Shown: positions 1-7,106, counted from the stretch's first letter. The stretch: 8,654 bases of DNA from DAOTZU01 sp034433995 (GCA_034433995.1 DAOTZU010000072.1:1-8654); one strand, 5' to 3'. Translations and numbers: made by a program. Notes: generated by a model from the sequence alone, not told the origin.

Positions 1-360
1 CTCTACTTTTATCCCAAGGATGATACCCCGGGTTGCACCAAGGAAGCCTGCAGCTTCCGCGATGACTATAGCCTGTTCACCATGAAGGGCGCGGTGGTGA
101 TCGGCGTGAGCCCGGATGATACCGCCTCGCACAAAAAGTTCCGCGCCAAATACGGGCTGCCCTTCTACTTGCTAAGCGATCCCGATCATCGGGTGGCCTC
201 GCTCTATGGCGCCTGGGGCGAGAAAAAGATGTACGGCAAAACCTACGAGGGGATCATCCGCTCCACCTTTGTCATCGGCGAGGATGGCAAGATCATCAAG
301 GCCTTCCCCAAGGTGAACCCCGAGGGGCACGCCCAAGAGGTGTTGCCTTATCTGGATTGA
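1..360 (+). CDS. bcp: Thioredoxin-dependent thiol peroxidase (Bcp/PrxQ peroxiredoxin), 5'-truncated by the window
   Basis: The gene enters the window in frame at base 1 and ends with TGA at 358-360, so 119 C-terminal residues are visible out of about 150-155 usual for the family. The product reduces hydrogen peroxide and organic hydroperoxides in the cytoplasm, with thioredoxin as usual reductant. The visible start reads LYFYPKDDTPGCTKEAC, the peroxidatic-cysteine motif of the Bcp/PrxQ group. The two cysteines lie five residues apart (fragment positions 12 and 17), matching the Cys45/Cys50 pair of E. coli Bcp, which makes it an atypical two-cysteine enzyme. The downstream SDPDHRVASLYGAWGEKKMYGK and the RSTFVIGEDGKI strand are also typical. 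The first ATG visible (82) lies after the active site, so it is not the true start. A strong terminator follows at 397-431. The family assignment is secure; the missing N-terminus lies outside the window. Confidence 0.93.
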   Translation, partial: LYFYPKDDTPGCTKEACSFRDDYSLFTMKGAVVIGVSPDDTASHKKFRAKYGLPFYLLSDPDHRVASLYGAWGEKKMYGKTYEGIIRSTFVIGEDGKIIKAFPKVNPEGHAQEVLPYLD

Positions 361-396
361 CCGCTCCGGCGGGCGCGCAGGTTGGGCGAGTTTGCC

Positions 397-431
397 GGGG
401 TTGCCGACCGCAGGGCCGGCAACCCCTTTTT
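397..431 (+). terminator. Intrinsic terminator downstream of bcp
   Basis: GGGGTTGCCG (397-406) and CGGCAACCCC (417-426) form a perfect 10-bp stem around a 10-nt loop, followed directly by five Ts (427-431). It lies 37 bases after the bcp stop codon and before truD, so it should end the bcp transcript and separate it from truD. Confidence 0.9.
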
Positions 432-457
432 GTGTGGCCAGAGGACGGTGCTATAGT
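430..457 (+). promoter_or_regulatory. Candidate sigma70-type promoter for truD
   Basis: TATAGT (452-457) matches five of six bases of the -10 consensus. TTGTGT (430-435), 16 bp upstream, matches only half of the -35 consensus. Transcription would start near 464, about 30 bases before the truD ATG. Its -35 box touches the T-run of the bcp terminator. A separate promoter is expected because that terminator cuts truD off from bcp, but the -35 match is weak. Confidence 0.4.
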
Positions 458-493
458 GTGCCATAACCGCACTAGGCGAGATCTGGAGAAACC

Positions 494-1717
494 ATGATGA
501 CCCCGCCCCTGGCGCACGATCTCTTGCCGGGCTATCTCACGGCGGACCTTCCCGGCACCGGCGGCGTGATCCGCGCCGTCCCCGAAGATTTCATCGTCGA
601 AGAGATCCCCCTCTACGGCCCCACCGGCGAGGGGCAACACACCCTGTTCGCCATCGAAAAGCGTGAGCTGACCACGCTGCAGGCCATCCAACAATTGGCC
701 CGGGCCCTGAAGGTGCCGCCCCGCCTCATCGCCAGCGCCGGCCTGAAGGATGCGCACGCCATCACCCGGCAGGTGCTCTCGGTGGAGGGCGTGGATCCCG
801 CCATCGTCCGCGCCGTGGAACTGCCACGGGTGCGCGTCCTGTGGGCAGAACGGCACCGCAACCGCTTGAAGATCGGCCATCTCAAGGGGAACCGTTTCAT
901 CATCCGCATCCGCGAGCCGGGTCCCCACGCCTTGCTCCGCGCCCGCCGCATCTTGGAGGTGCTGGCGCGCCGGGGCGTGCCCAACGGGTTCGGCTATCAG
1001 CGGTTTGGGGTGCGCCGCTGCGGGCATCTTTTGGGCCGCGCCCTGGTGCGCTGCGATCTGGAAGGGTTCTTTCACTTTTTGCTGGGCCTCCCCTTGCCCG
1101 ATGAGCCGGAGGAGGTGCAGCGGGCGCGGCGGCTTTTCGATGCGGGAGATTGGCGGGGCGCTTGGGAGGCCTGGCCCTACCGCTCCGGCGATGAGGCGAA
1201 CCTCCTCGCCGCCTTGGCCAAAAGGGCCGACCTCAAGGCCGCCTATCGCGGCATCTCCCCGGCCCTGCGCCGGCTGTATGCGGCCGCCTACCAATCCTAC
1301 CTCTTTAACCGCTTGCTTGCCCTGCGCCTGCCATCTTTGGACCGGCTGGAGCCGGGGGATCTGGCCATCAAACACGCCAACGGCGCCTTTTTCCTGGTGG
1401 AGGATGTCGCTGCCGAGCAACCTCGCGCCGATGCCTTGGAGATCAGCCCGTCGGGGCCGCTCTATGGGCCCAAGGTTCGGCTGGCCCAAGGCGCGCCGGG
1501 GGAGCGGGAACGGGAACTCTTGGCTGCGGAGGGCCTGAGCCTGGAGGATTGGCGCGTGCCCGGTCTGCGCCTGGAGGGCGGGCGCCGCCCTTTGCGGGTG
1601 CCCCTCACCGAGGTGGACGCGGACTATGACCAGGGCCTCGTCTTGCGCTTTACGCTGCCGGCGGGCGCCTATGCCACCAACGTGCTACGGGAGGTGCTCA
1701 AGGTGGACGGAGTCTGA
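494..1717 (+). CDS. truD: tRNA pseudouridine(13) synthase TruD
   Basis: This 407-residue enzyme isomerises uridine 13 of tRNA to pseudouridine in the cytoplasm. The family's catalytic motif is present as GLKDAHAITRQ (residues 83-93), with D86 as the expected catalytic aspartate. Further signatures follow: the RLKIGHLKGNRF segment (about 124-135) and NGFGYQRFG (164-172). Residues about 170-345 carry the TruD insertion domain. The length exceeds the roughly 350 residues of E. coli TruD and is closer to the longer bacterial and archaeal members. ATG at 494 is preceded by GGAGA (485-489); a second ATG follows immediately at 497, so the start could shift by one codon. The gene stands alone on the plus strand. 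Its last 33 bases overlap the 3' end of the convergent histidine kinase gene, and no hairpin with a T-run follows its stop codon. The family assignment is firm. Confidence 0.94.
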   Translation: MMTPPLAHDLLPGYLTADLPGTGGVIRAVPEDFIVEEIPLYGPTGEGQHTLFAIEKRELTTLQAIQQLARALKVPPRLIASAGLKDAHAITRQVLSVEGVDPAIVRAVELPRVRVLWAERHRNRLKIGHLKGNRFIIRIREPGPHALLRARRILEVLARRGVPNGFGYQRFGVRRCGHLLGRALVRCDLEGFFHFLLGLPLPDEPEEVQRARRLFDAGDWRGAWEAWPYRSGDEANLLAALAKRADLKAAYRGISPALRRLYAAAYQSYLFNRLLALRLPSLDRLEPGDLAIKHANGAFFLVEDVAAEQPRADALEISPSGPLYGPKVRLAQGAPGERERELLAAEGLSLEDWRVPGLRLEGGRRPLRVPLTEVDADYDQGLVLRFTLPAGAYATNVLREVLKVDGV

Positions 1718-3730
1718 GGGCGGGGCCAGCGGCAGGCGCACGCGAAAGACGCTGCCTTGGTCTTGAGCGCTCACCACCTCGATCTTGCCCCGGTATTCTT
1801 CCACAATCTCTTTCACCAAGGCCAGCCCCAAACCCAGGCCGGGATAATTCCGCGTGTACCCGCCATCCCCTTGGGTAAACCGCTCAAAGATCTGCTGTTG
1901 ATATTCCGCCGGGATACCCACGCCCGAATCTTGGACGCTGAGCACAGCCTGGCCATCTTGCACCTCCAAGGTGACGCGGATCTCGCCGCCCGGCGGGGTG
2001 AATTTGATGGCGTTGCTCAACAGGTTGGTCACCAGCTTCTCCAGGTGCAGCGGATCCCCGTGGAAAGGCACCGCCTGGCTGGGGAAAGCGGTGAATAAGG
2101 TCAGCCCTTTCTCCTGGAGCAGCCCCTCAGCGCTGATGAGGGCATCTTGGATCACCCGGCCGAGATCCAGCGGCACGGGGAAGGTCTGCCCAGGCTGCTG
2201 GAGGCGCAGCAGGGTGAGCAGGTTATCCACCAGGGTGCTCTGCTCCTCGATGCTCTTGAGGACCATGGAGAGGACGCCGCGCTGCGGAGCCCCAAGCTCG
2301 CCCGCCCGCTGGGAAAGGAGATGCTCGATGCCCAGGCGGGCATTCGCCAGAGGTTGGCGCAACTCGTGGGTCACCATGGCCAAAAAATCGTCTTTCAAGC
2401 GATCCAGGGCGCGCAGTTCTTCGTTGGCCCGTTGCAGGGCCGCCGCCGTCTGTTGCGCCTCCTCAAAGAGCCGGGCCTGGGTGATGGCGATGGTGGCGTA
2501 ATGGGCGAAAAGCTTTAGGAGAGAGATATCCTGGGCGGAAAAGACCCGCCCGATGGCGGCATCGGTCACCTCGATCACCCCTTGGCGGTCGCGCAGGGGC
2601 GTCACCAACACGGCCGCGTTGCTGGCGGCAAAGGCGGGATGGCGGTGAGGAAAGAGGGCATAGTTGGGGATGTTCAGCGTCTCGTCCCGCAGCCAGGCCT
2701 GGCCCACCGCCCCCTCGCCGGGGCGCAGCTTGAAGCCCAGGCGCTCTGGCCCCACGTTGTAGCCCACCTTCAGGCTGAGGACGTCCTCCCGCGGCTCATA
2801 AAAGTACAGCGTCGCCATCGTGCCGTTGAGCAGCTTGGCGGCGCGGGCCACGATGGCTTGGAGCACCTCGTCCGTGGTGAGTTGCGCCGTCAGCTCCACG
2901 GTGGTGAGGTACAGGGCTTCCAACTGGGCCACCCGTTGGCGCAGCTGGGCCTCCGTCTGGCGTAGGGTGCTCAGATCGCGATGGATGCCCACGAACAACC
3001 TCTCCCCGTTGACCGTGACGGCGCTGGTGATCAGCTCCACCGGCACGATGCTGCCATCGCGATGGCGCAGGTCGAACTCGGCGCGAAAGCCGCCGGCGGA
3101 CAAAAGCTCCCGGTAATAGCGGAGCAAGGGAGCGGAGGAATCGGCCACAAGGTCGCGGGCGCGCGTTTGGAGCAGCTCTTGCCGGGAATAGCCCAACAGG
3201 GCGCAGGCGGCCGCGTTGGCCGCGCGATAGCGCCCTTGCTCGTCCATCACCAAGATCCCCTCGTCCACCCCCTCAAAGAGGGCCTGGTACAACGCCCCTT
3301 CGTCGCGGCTCTCGGCCAGGAGCCGGTTGCGCTCCAAGGCGAGGGCCAGTTGGTTGGCCAGGGTTTGGGCCAAGGCGACCTCGGCGGGGGCAAGATGGGG
3401 GGGCTTGTGCCGGGAGCCCACCCGCAAGACGCCGATCACGCGCCCGTGAAGGACCAGCGGAAAGCGGGGCGCGGCAAAGGGGGGCGCCCATTCCGTGGGA
3501 TCCGGCGCAGGCTCGGATGCCTGGGGAGGATGGGAGACAACATGCGTGCCCTGGCTTCCCCCATTCAGGAGCGCGATGGCACATGCCTCGACGGCGAAAT
3601 ACTCGGCGATGCGTTGGGCCGCCCAAAGGAGGATCTCGGGGATTTCGAGCCTGCCGCGCAGCCCGGCAGCAAAGGCGTTCACCACGGCCAGGGCATTGCA
3701 CACATCATCAAAGGTGGATGCCCGGCTCAT
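1685..3730 (-). CDS. Soluble sensor histidine kinase with GAF-PAS-GAF input domains
   Basis: The 681-residue product is a cytoplasmic two-component sensor kinase: no transmembrane helix or signal peptide is visible. Domains in order are a divergent GAF (about 20-138), a PAS (about 145-255, with DEGILVMDEQGRYRAANAA and a FDLRHRDGSIVPVELI core), a second GAF (about 275-422), a short coiled coil (about 420-445), HisKA, and an HATPase_c domain (about 555-668). The phosphoacceptor is H455 in MVTHELRQPL. ATP-binding boxes are intact: N box NLLSNAIKF (569-577), G1 DSGVGIP (601-607), F box FERFTQ, and G2 GLGLGLALVK (631-640). No receiver domain is fused and no response regulator gene is in the window, so target and signal are unknown. 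The start ATG overlaps the stop of the upstream GTPase gene (ATGA, 3727-3730) and sits behind a purine-rich GAGGGAGGGG (3735-3744), so the two are probably translationally coupled. The 3' end overlaps truD by 33 bp. Confidence 0.93.
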   Translation of the reverse strand: MSRASTFDDVCNALAVVNAFAAGLRGRLEIPEILLWAAQRIAEYFAVEACAIALLNGGSQGTHVVSHPPQASEPAPDPTEWAPPFAAPRFPLVLHGRVIGVLRVGSRHKPPHLAPAEVALAQTLANQLALALERNRLLAESRDEGALYQALFEGVDEGILVMDEQGRYRAANAAACALLGYSRQELLQTRARDLVADSSAPLLRYYRELLSAGGFRAEFDLRHRDGSIVPVELITSAVTVNGERLFVGIHRDLSTLRQTEAQLRQRVAQLEALYLTTVELTAQLTTDEVLQAIVARAAKLLNGTMATLYFYEPREDVLSLKVGYNVGPERLGFKLRPGEGAVGQAWLRDETLNIPNYALFPHRHPAFAASNAAVLVTPLRDRQGVIEVTDAAIGRVFSAQDISLLKLFAHYATIAITQARLFEEAQQTAAALQRANEELRALDRLKDDFLAMVTHELRQPLANARLGIEHLLSQRAGELGAPQRGVLSMVLKSIEEQSTLVDNLLTLLRLQQPGQTFPVPLDLGRVIQDALISAEGLLQEKGLTLFTAFPSQAVPFHGDPLHLEKLVTNLLSNAIKFTPPGGEIRVTLEVQDGQAVLSVQDSGVGIPAEYQQQIFERFTQGDGGYTRNYPGLGLGLALVKEIVEEYRGKIEVVSAQDQGSVFRVRLPLAPPSDSVHLEHLP

Positions 3731-5067
3731 CCGGCCCCTCCCTCGCTCCCCGCCTGCAGCCAGGGCGCCAGGACATCGGCCAGGGTGGGCCGGCCGATCT
3801 CTTGCAGCTCATACTGCACCCTTTGGGCGGGGCGCTCGATCTGGATCAGGCGGCGCAGGTCCGTGGGTGTGGCGATGAGCACCACATCGCACGGGATGGC
3901 GTTGATGGTCGCCTCCAATTCGCGCACCTGGGCCGGGCTATAGCCCATGGCCGGCAGCACCGGGCCGATCTGCGGATAGCGTTGGTACGTGGCGATGAGG
4001 GAGCCGACGGCATAGGGGCGGGGATCCACCAGCTCGGCGGCGCCGTAGCGTTTGGCGGCCATCACCCCCGCGCCGTAGGCCATCTCGCCGTGGGTGAGGG
4101 TGGGGCCATCCTCGATGACCAACACCCGCCGTCCGCGGATGGCCTGCGGCTCGGGCACAAAGATGGGCGAGGCCGCCTCGATGAGGGTCGCCCGAGGGTT
4201 GCAGCGGTACACGTGCTCGCGCACCGTGGCGATGGCCTGCAGATCGGCGGTATCCACCTTGTTGATGATCACCACGTCGGCCAGGCGCAGGTTCGTCTCG
4301 CCAGGGTGATAGGCCAATTCATGGCCGGCGCGATGGGGATCGGCCACCACAAGGTGCAGATCGGGCCGGTAAAAGGGGAAATCGTTGTTGCCCCCATCCC
4401 ACAGGATGATCTCGGCCTCGGCTTCGGCCTGGCGCAGGATCTCACCATAATCCACACCGGCGTAGACGATGGCGCCCCGCTCCAAGAGAGGCTCGTACTC
4501 TTCGCGCTCTTCGATGGTGCAGTCATGGCGCTGCAGGTCGGCATAGCTGCCGAAGCGCTGGCAGACCTGCCGGCGCAGGTCGCCATAGGGCATGGGATGG
4601 CGCACCACCACGACCCGCTTGCCCCCTTGGCGCAAGAGGTCCATCACCCGGCGGGTGGTCTGGCTCTTGCCGCTGCCCGTGCGCACGGCGCAGACGGCGA
4701 TGACCGGCACACGGGCTTGGAGCATGGTCGCCTTGGGGCCCATCAGGCGAAAATCGGCCCCACAGGCCAGGACCCGGGAGGCGAGGTGCATCACGTATTC
4801 GTGGGAGATATCGCTATAGGCCAAGATCACCTGTTCCACGCCCTGCTCCCGCACCAGGCGCTCCAGCTCGTCTTCGGGATAGATGGGGATCCCCTGGGGA
4901 TAAAGGGGGCCGGCCAGTTCGGGCGGATAGAGGCGCCCCTCGATGTTGGGGATTTGGGCGGCGGTAAAGGCCACCACGTCATAATCCGGGCGCTGGCGGA
5001 AAAAGACGTTGTGGTTATGGAAATCGCGCCCGGCGGCCCCCATGATGAGCACCTTGGTTCGCGTCAT
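3727..5067 (-). CDS. COG2403-type GTPase, cyclic 2,3-diphosphoglycerate synthetase-like
   Basis: This 446-residue soluble protein resembles the predicted GTPases of COG2403, the group that, from memory, includes archaeal cyclic 2,3-diphosphoglycerate synthetase. Residues 1-120 look like a Rossmann-type domain beginning KVLIMGAAGRDFHNHN, with an AYSDISHEYVMHLASR segment (83-98). A P-loop follows at about 126-136 (CAVRTGSGKSQ), lacking the first glycine of the classical Walker A, as is common in SIMIBI-class P-loops. DGGNND (224-229) is a characteristic family motif. NKVD (269-272) is a guanine-specificity motif that favours GTP. The C-terminal part (about 310-440) includes EDGPTLTHGEMAYGAG and a VLIATPTDLRRLI strand. 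ATG at 5067 is the first residue that lines up with the Rossmann start; GAGG lies about a dozen bases upstream. It is the first gene of a two-gene unit with the histidine kinase, overlapping it by 4 nt. Nucleotide binding is well supported; the reaction in this organism is unknown, and cyclic 2,3-DPG synthesis is only a family-level possibility. Confidence 0.82.
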   Translation of the reverse strand: MTRTKVLIMGAAGRDFHNHNVFFRQRPDYDVVAFTAAQIPNIEGRLYPPELAGPLYPQGIPIYPEDELERLVREQGVEQVILAYSDISHEYVMHLASRVLACGADFRLMGPKATMLQARVPVIAVCAVRTGSGKSQTTRRVMDLLRQGGKRVVVVRHPMPYGDLRRQVCQRFGSYADLQRHDCTIEEREEYEPLLERGAIVYAGVDYGEILRQAEAEAEIILWDGGNNDFPFYRPDLHLVVADPHRAGHELAYHPGETNLRLADVVIINKVDTADLQAIATVREHVYRCNPRATLIEAASPIFVPEPQAIRGRRVLVIEDGPTLTHGEMAYGAGVMAAKRYGAAELVDPRPYAVGSLIATYQRYPQIGPVLPAMGYSPAQVRELEATINAIPCDVVLIATPTDLRRLIQIERPAQRVQYELQEIGRPTLADVLAPWLQAGSEGGAG

Positions 5068-5122
5068 TGCCCTGCACCACCTCTTCAGGGGATAAAGCAG
5101 CCGGCTCCGGCCGCCACGCCAT

Positions 5123-5162
5123 AAAAAAAGGCTGAAGGGGTAGCCAAAGCTCCCCTCCAGCC
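5123..5162 (-). terminator. Intrinsic terminator ending the yceD-to-tatC operon
   Basis: Read on the minus strand, GGCTGGAGGGG pairs with CCCCTTCAGCC through 11 positions (one G-U wobble). The stem can extend through AGC/GCT to a four-base TTTG loop with one bulged A, and is followed by seven Ts (plus-strand A run 5123-5129). It lies 28 bases after the tatC stop codon and upstream of the GTPase gene, so it should separate the two minus-strand transcription units. Confidence 0.93.
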
Positions 5163-5190
5163 AAGTATGGAGGAAAAATGAAAACCCGAA

Positions 5191-5934
5191 TTATGCTGAA
5201 GTGTGATCTGCCTTGGCAGCATTCTTTTTGCCCACCACGGCGAGACGCGTCAGAACGATGCCTACCTCGTAAAGCAGATAAAGCGGCAACATCACGATCA
5301 TCATGTTGACCGGATCCGGCGTGGGGGTCACAACGGCCGCGATGATGGAGATGAGCAGCACGGCATATTTGCGGAACTTGACCAATTTTTGCGGCGTGAT
5401 CAGGCCGAGCTTGGCCAGGAAGAACATCAACAGGGGCGTCTGGAAGACGATCCCCATCCAAAAGAGCACCCGGGTGACGAAGGAGATATAGTTATCCAAG
5501 GTCCAGCGGTTATCCACGATGGTCTGCAAGAAGCCTTGCATGAAGCGGATCGCCGCCGGCAACATGATGAGCGCGGCAAAGGCCACCCCGCCGCCAAAGC
5601 AGATAAAGACGCCGGGCAGCAGGAAATACAGATATTTCCTCTCCTGGGGCAGGAGGCCGGGCAGCATAAAGCGCACCACCTGGTAGACGATCATGGGCAT
5701 GGCCAAGGTTACCCCGCAGATGAGGGCCACCTTGAAATAGACGATAAAGCTCTCTGTGGGGCTGATGGTCTGAGGCACCCGCTCACCCAAGGGGCTGATC
5801 AGCACCTGCAAGACTTGTTGGGCAAAGATCGTGCTCAGGACCGTGGCCACCACCAGGGCGATGGTCGCCCTGAGGAGCCGCGTGCGCAGCTCCGCCAGGT
5901 GTTCAAAGATGGTCAGCTCGACGTCATGAGTCAT
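5191..5934 (-). CDS. tatC: Sec-independent (Tat) protein translocase subunit TatC
   Basis: TatC is the polytopic membrane receptor of the twin-arginine translocation system. It binds signal peptides together with TatB and nucleates TatA assembly for export of folded proteins. The 247-residue product has the usual six hydrophobic segments. The N-terminal signature TIFEHLAELRTRLL (E15) is present, as are FMLPGLLPQERKY (E98, equivalent to E. coli E103) and the RKYAVLLISIIAAVVTPTPD segment near 188-207. The position of the E. coli E170 residue is glutamine here (Q165 in GIVFQTP), a substitution I recall in other TatC proteins. The reading frame is open to 6018, but the extra 28 residues are arginine/proline-rich, unlike TatC, and lie inside the upstream gene. 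ATG at 5934 gives the standard N-terminus, with GAAGG (5943-5947) eight bases upstream. It overlaps the tatB-like gene by 11 nt and is last in its operon, before a strong terminator. Confidence 0.95.
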   Translation of the reverse strand: MTHDVELTIFEHLAELRTRLLRATIALVVATVLSTIFAQQVLQVLISPLGERVPQTISPTESFIVYFKVALICGVTLAMPMIVYQVVRFMLPGLLPQERKYLYFLLPGVFICFGGGVAFAALIMLPAAIRFMQGFLQTIVDNRWTLDNYISFVTRVLFWMGIVFQTPLLMFFLAKLGLITPQKLVKFRKYAVLLISIIAAVVTPTPDPVNMMIVMLPLYLLYEVGIVLTRLAVVGKKNAAKADHTSA

Positions 5935-6583
5935 GGGGCTGGCCTTCGGTTTGGGTGGACGCGGCCTCGGCGTGGTCCGCCACAACCAAAACTTCTTCGA
6001 TGGCAATGGGCGCGACATCTGTTTCTTCCCCTACAAGCTCCACAGTCGCTACGGACACGGGCTCCTCACCGGCCTCCGTGGGCCTGGGCAGGCCCTCCTC
6101 GATTGCCTCCACAGGGGGCACCGGCACCACCTCAATCTCTCCATCGGTGAACGCGGCGGCCAATTGCGCCTGCAAGAGCGCCGCCTCGTAGGCCAGCTCG
6201 TCGGCAGGCGCGGGCTCAGCGGGAGGTTCCTCCGCCGCGGCCGATACCGCCTCCGGAGCCGGCAAGGCGGCCGGCTCGGCCTCCGGCGCGGGCGGGGCGG
6301 CCTCGCTGTCGGCGGCGGGCTGGGCTGCGGCGCCATCCTTACCCTCCGTGGGCGTCTCGTCCTCCGTCAAGGCGCTGGCTGCTCCCTCCAGCTCTTTTTT
6401 GATCTCGTCAATATCGATGGCTTCCTTGAATTCCTTGGTGACGCTATCGCTCATGGCCCGAAACTTGGCCAACCAACGCCCCAACTGCCGGGAGAACTCG
6501 ACCACGCGCTCCGGCCCCACGACGACGATGGCGATGACCAAGATCAAGAGCAGCTCGCTTGTGCCAATGCCGAAAATATTCAT
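5924..6583 (-). CDS. tatB: Sec-independent translocase TatA/TatB family subunit (TatB-like) with long acidic tail
   Basis: This single-pass membrane protein of the Tat export pathway has 219 residues. The N-terminus MNIFGIGTSELLLILVIAIV forms the short transmembrane helix, with a conserved glutamate (E10). The GPERV hinge (23-27) follows, then an amphipathic helix (about 28-66, KFRAMSDSVTKEFKEAIDID). The intramembrane glutamate and the GPER hinge look more like TatB than TatA, although annotation pipelines may say TatA/E. Residues about 68-219 are a low-complexity, Ala/Pro/Glu-rich, strongly acidic tail, longer than that of E. coli TatB (171 residues in total). No separate tatA gene is in the window, so it is either elsewhere or this subunit serves both roles. 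The start ATG overlaps the nusB stop (ATGA, 6580-6583), with GGAGGAG (6594-6600) ten bases upstream. The stop overlaps the start of tatC by 11 nt. Confidence 0.88.
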   Translation of the reverse strand: MNIFGIGTSELLLILVIAIVVVGPERVVEFSRQLGRWLAKFRAMSDSVTKEFKEAIDIDEIKKELEGAASALTEDETPTEGKDGAAAQPAADSEAAPPAPEAEPAALPAPEAVSAAAEEPPAEPAPADELAYEAALLQAQLAAAFTDGEIEVVPVPPVEAIEEGLPRPTEAGEEPVSVATVELVGEETDVAPIAIEEVLVVADHAEAASTQTEGQPHDS

Positions 6584-7095
6584 CGCCGAGGTTCTCCTCC
6601 AGATTGCTGAGCATCGGGAGCGGAAAGCGCCGTCATCTCCTCCTGGGAGGAAGGCCGGGCGGGCGCGGCAGCGTTCAGGGCGGCAAGGATGGCGGCCCTC
6701 TGGTTGAGCAAGGTGCCCAAGACGCCGTTCACGAAACGGCTGGAGCTATCGCTGCCAAAGATCTTGGCCAGCTCCACGGCCTCGTTGATGGCCACCTTGG
6801 GCGGAGTGTCCTCCTCAAAGAGGATCTCGTAGGCGGCGAGGCGCAAGATGTTGCGATCCACCGGGGCCATCTGCTCGATGGGCCATTCGGGGGCGATGCG
6901 CTGGATGATCCCATCCAGCGCACTCTGGTGCGCCAACGTGCCCTGCAGGAGCGTCCGGCTGAACTCGGCCCCCGCTTCGGGCAGAGGTTCCTCCTCCAAG
7001 CGCTGGTTTAGGGCGAATTCGGGCGCATGGCGCGCCGTATCCACTTCGAAAAGAACCTGGAGGGCCGTGATCCTGGCCCTTCGTCTGACCTTCAA
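6580..7095 (-). CDS. nusB: Transcription antitermination factor NusB (TTG start)
   Basis: NusB binds boxA RNA with NusE (S10) and is part of the antitermination complex acting on rRNA operons. The 171-residue product shows the all-helical NusB fold signature: RRRARITALQVLFEVD (4-19), PVDRNILRLAAYEILF (78-93), PPKVAINEAVELAKIFG (98-114) and SSRFVNGVLGTLL (118-130). Residues about 133-171 form a polar extension beyond the usual end near 135-145 residues. The start is TTG at 7095: it has GGAG seven bases upstream (7103-7106), an in-frame TAA just upstream (the stop of the preceding gene), and no ATG in frame before the conserved core. The gene lies 21 bases after the asp23-family gene, an arrangement also known from Bacillus (yqhY-nusB), and overlaps the tatB-like gene by 4 nt. 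The identification is firm. Confidence 0.94.
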   Translation of the reverse strand: MKVRRRARITALQVLFEVDTARHAPEFALNQRLEEEPLPEAGAEFSRTLLQGTLAHQSALDGIIQRIAPEWPIEQMAPVDRNILRLAAYEILFEEDTPPKVAINEAVELAKIFGSDSSSRFVNGVLGTLLNQRAAILAALNAAAPARPSSQEEMTALSAPDAQQSGGEPRR

Positions 7096-7102
7096 GGGCG
7101 AA

Positions 7103-7106
7103 CTCC
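7103..7106 (-). promoter_or_regulatory. Ribosome binding site supporting the TTG start of nusB
   Basis: GGAG on the minus strand, seven bases before the TTG at 7095. It is the only Shine-Dalgarno-like site suited to the nusB frame and, with the in-frame stop upstream, fixes this non-ATG start. Confidence 0.7.

Noticed and set aside
296..1489. 397-codon open frame on the minus strand opposite truD
   Set aside because: Low-complexity Gly/Ala/Gln-rich translation with no motif; truD on the plus strand carries its catalytic signatures throughout.
2981..3943. 320-codon plus-strand open frame across the GTPase/kinase junction
   Set aside because: Antisense shadow without domain similarity; it ignores the overlap junction that is well explained on the minus strand.
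5068..5122. Promoter for the GTPase-kinase pair just upstream of 5067
   Set aside because: One is expected, because a terminator precedes the gene, but no pair of convincing -35 and -10 boxes with proper spacing could be found; the T-run and a TTTATC-like stretch are not enough.
3517..5124. 535-codon open frame on the plus strand opposite the GTPase and kinase genes
   Set aside because: It is a His/Gly/Ala-rich shadow of GC-rich codon usage on the other strand, with no recognisable domain, whereas the minus strand encodes intact conserved motifs.
5935..6018. 28-residue N-terminal extension of TatC
   Set aside because: Arg/Pro-rich residues lying within the tatB-like gene; TatC proteins start close to the EHLAELR motif.
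5203..6150. 315-codon open frame on the plus strand opposite tatC and part of tatB
   Set aside because: His/Gln/Asp-rich antisense shadow; the hydrophobic TatC segments on the minus strand explain the composition.
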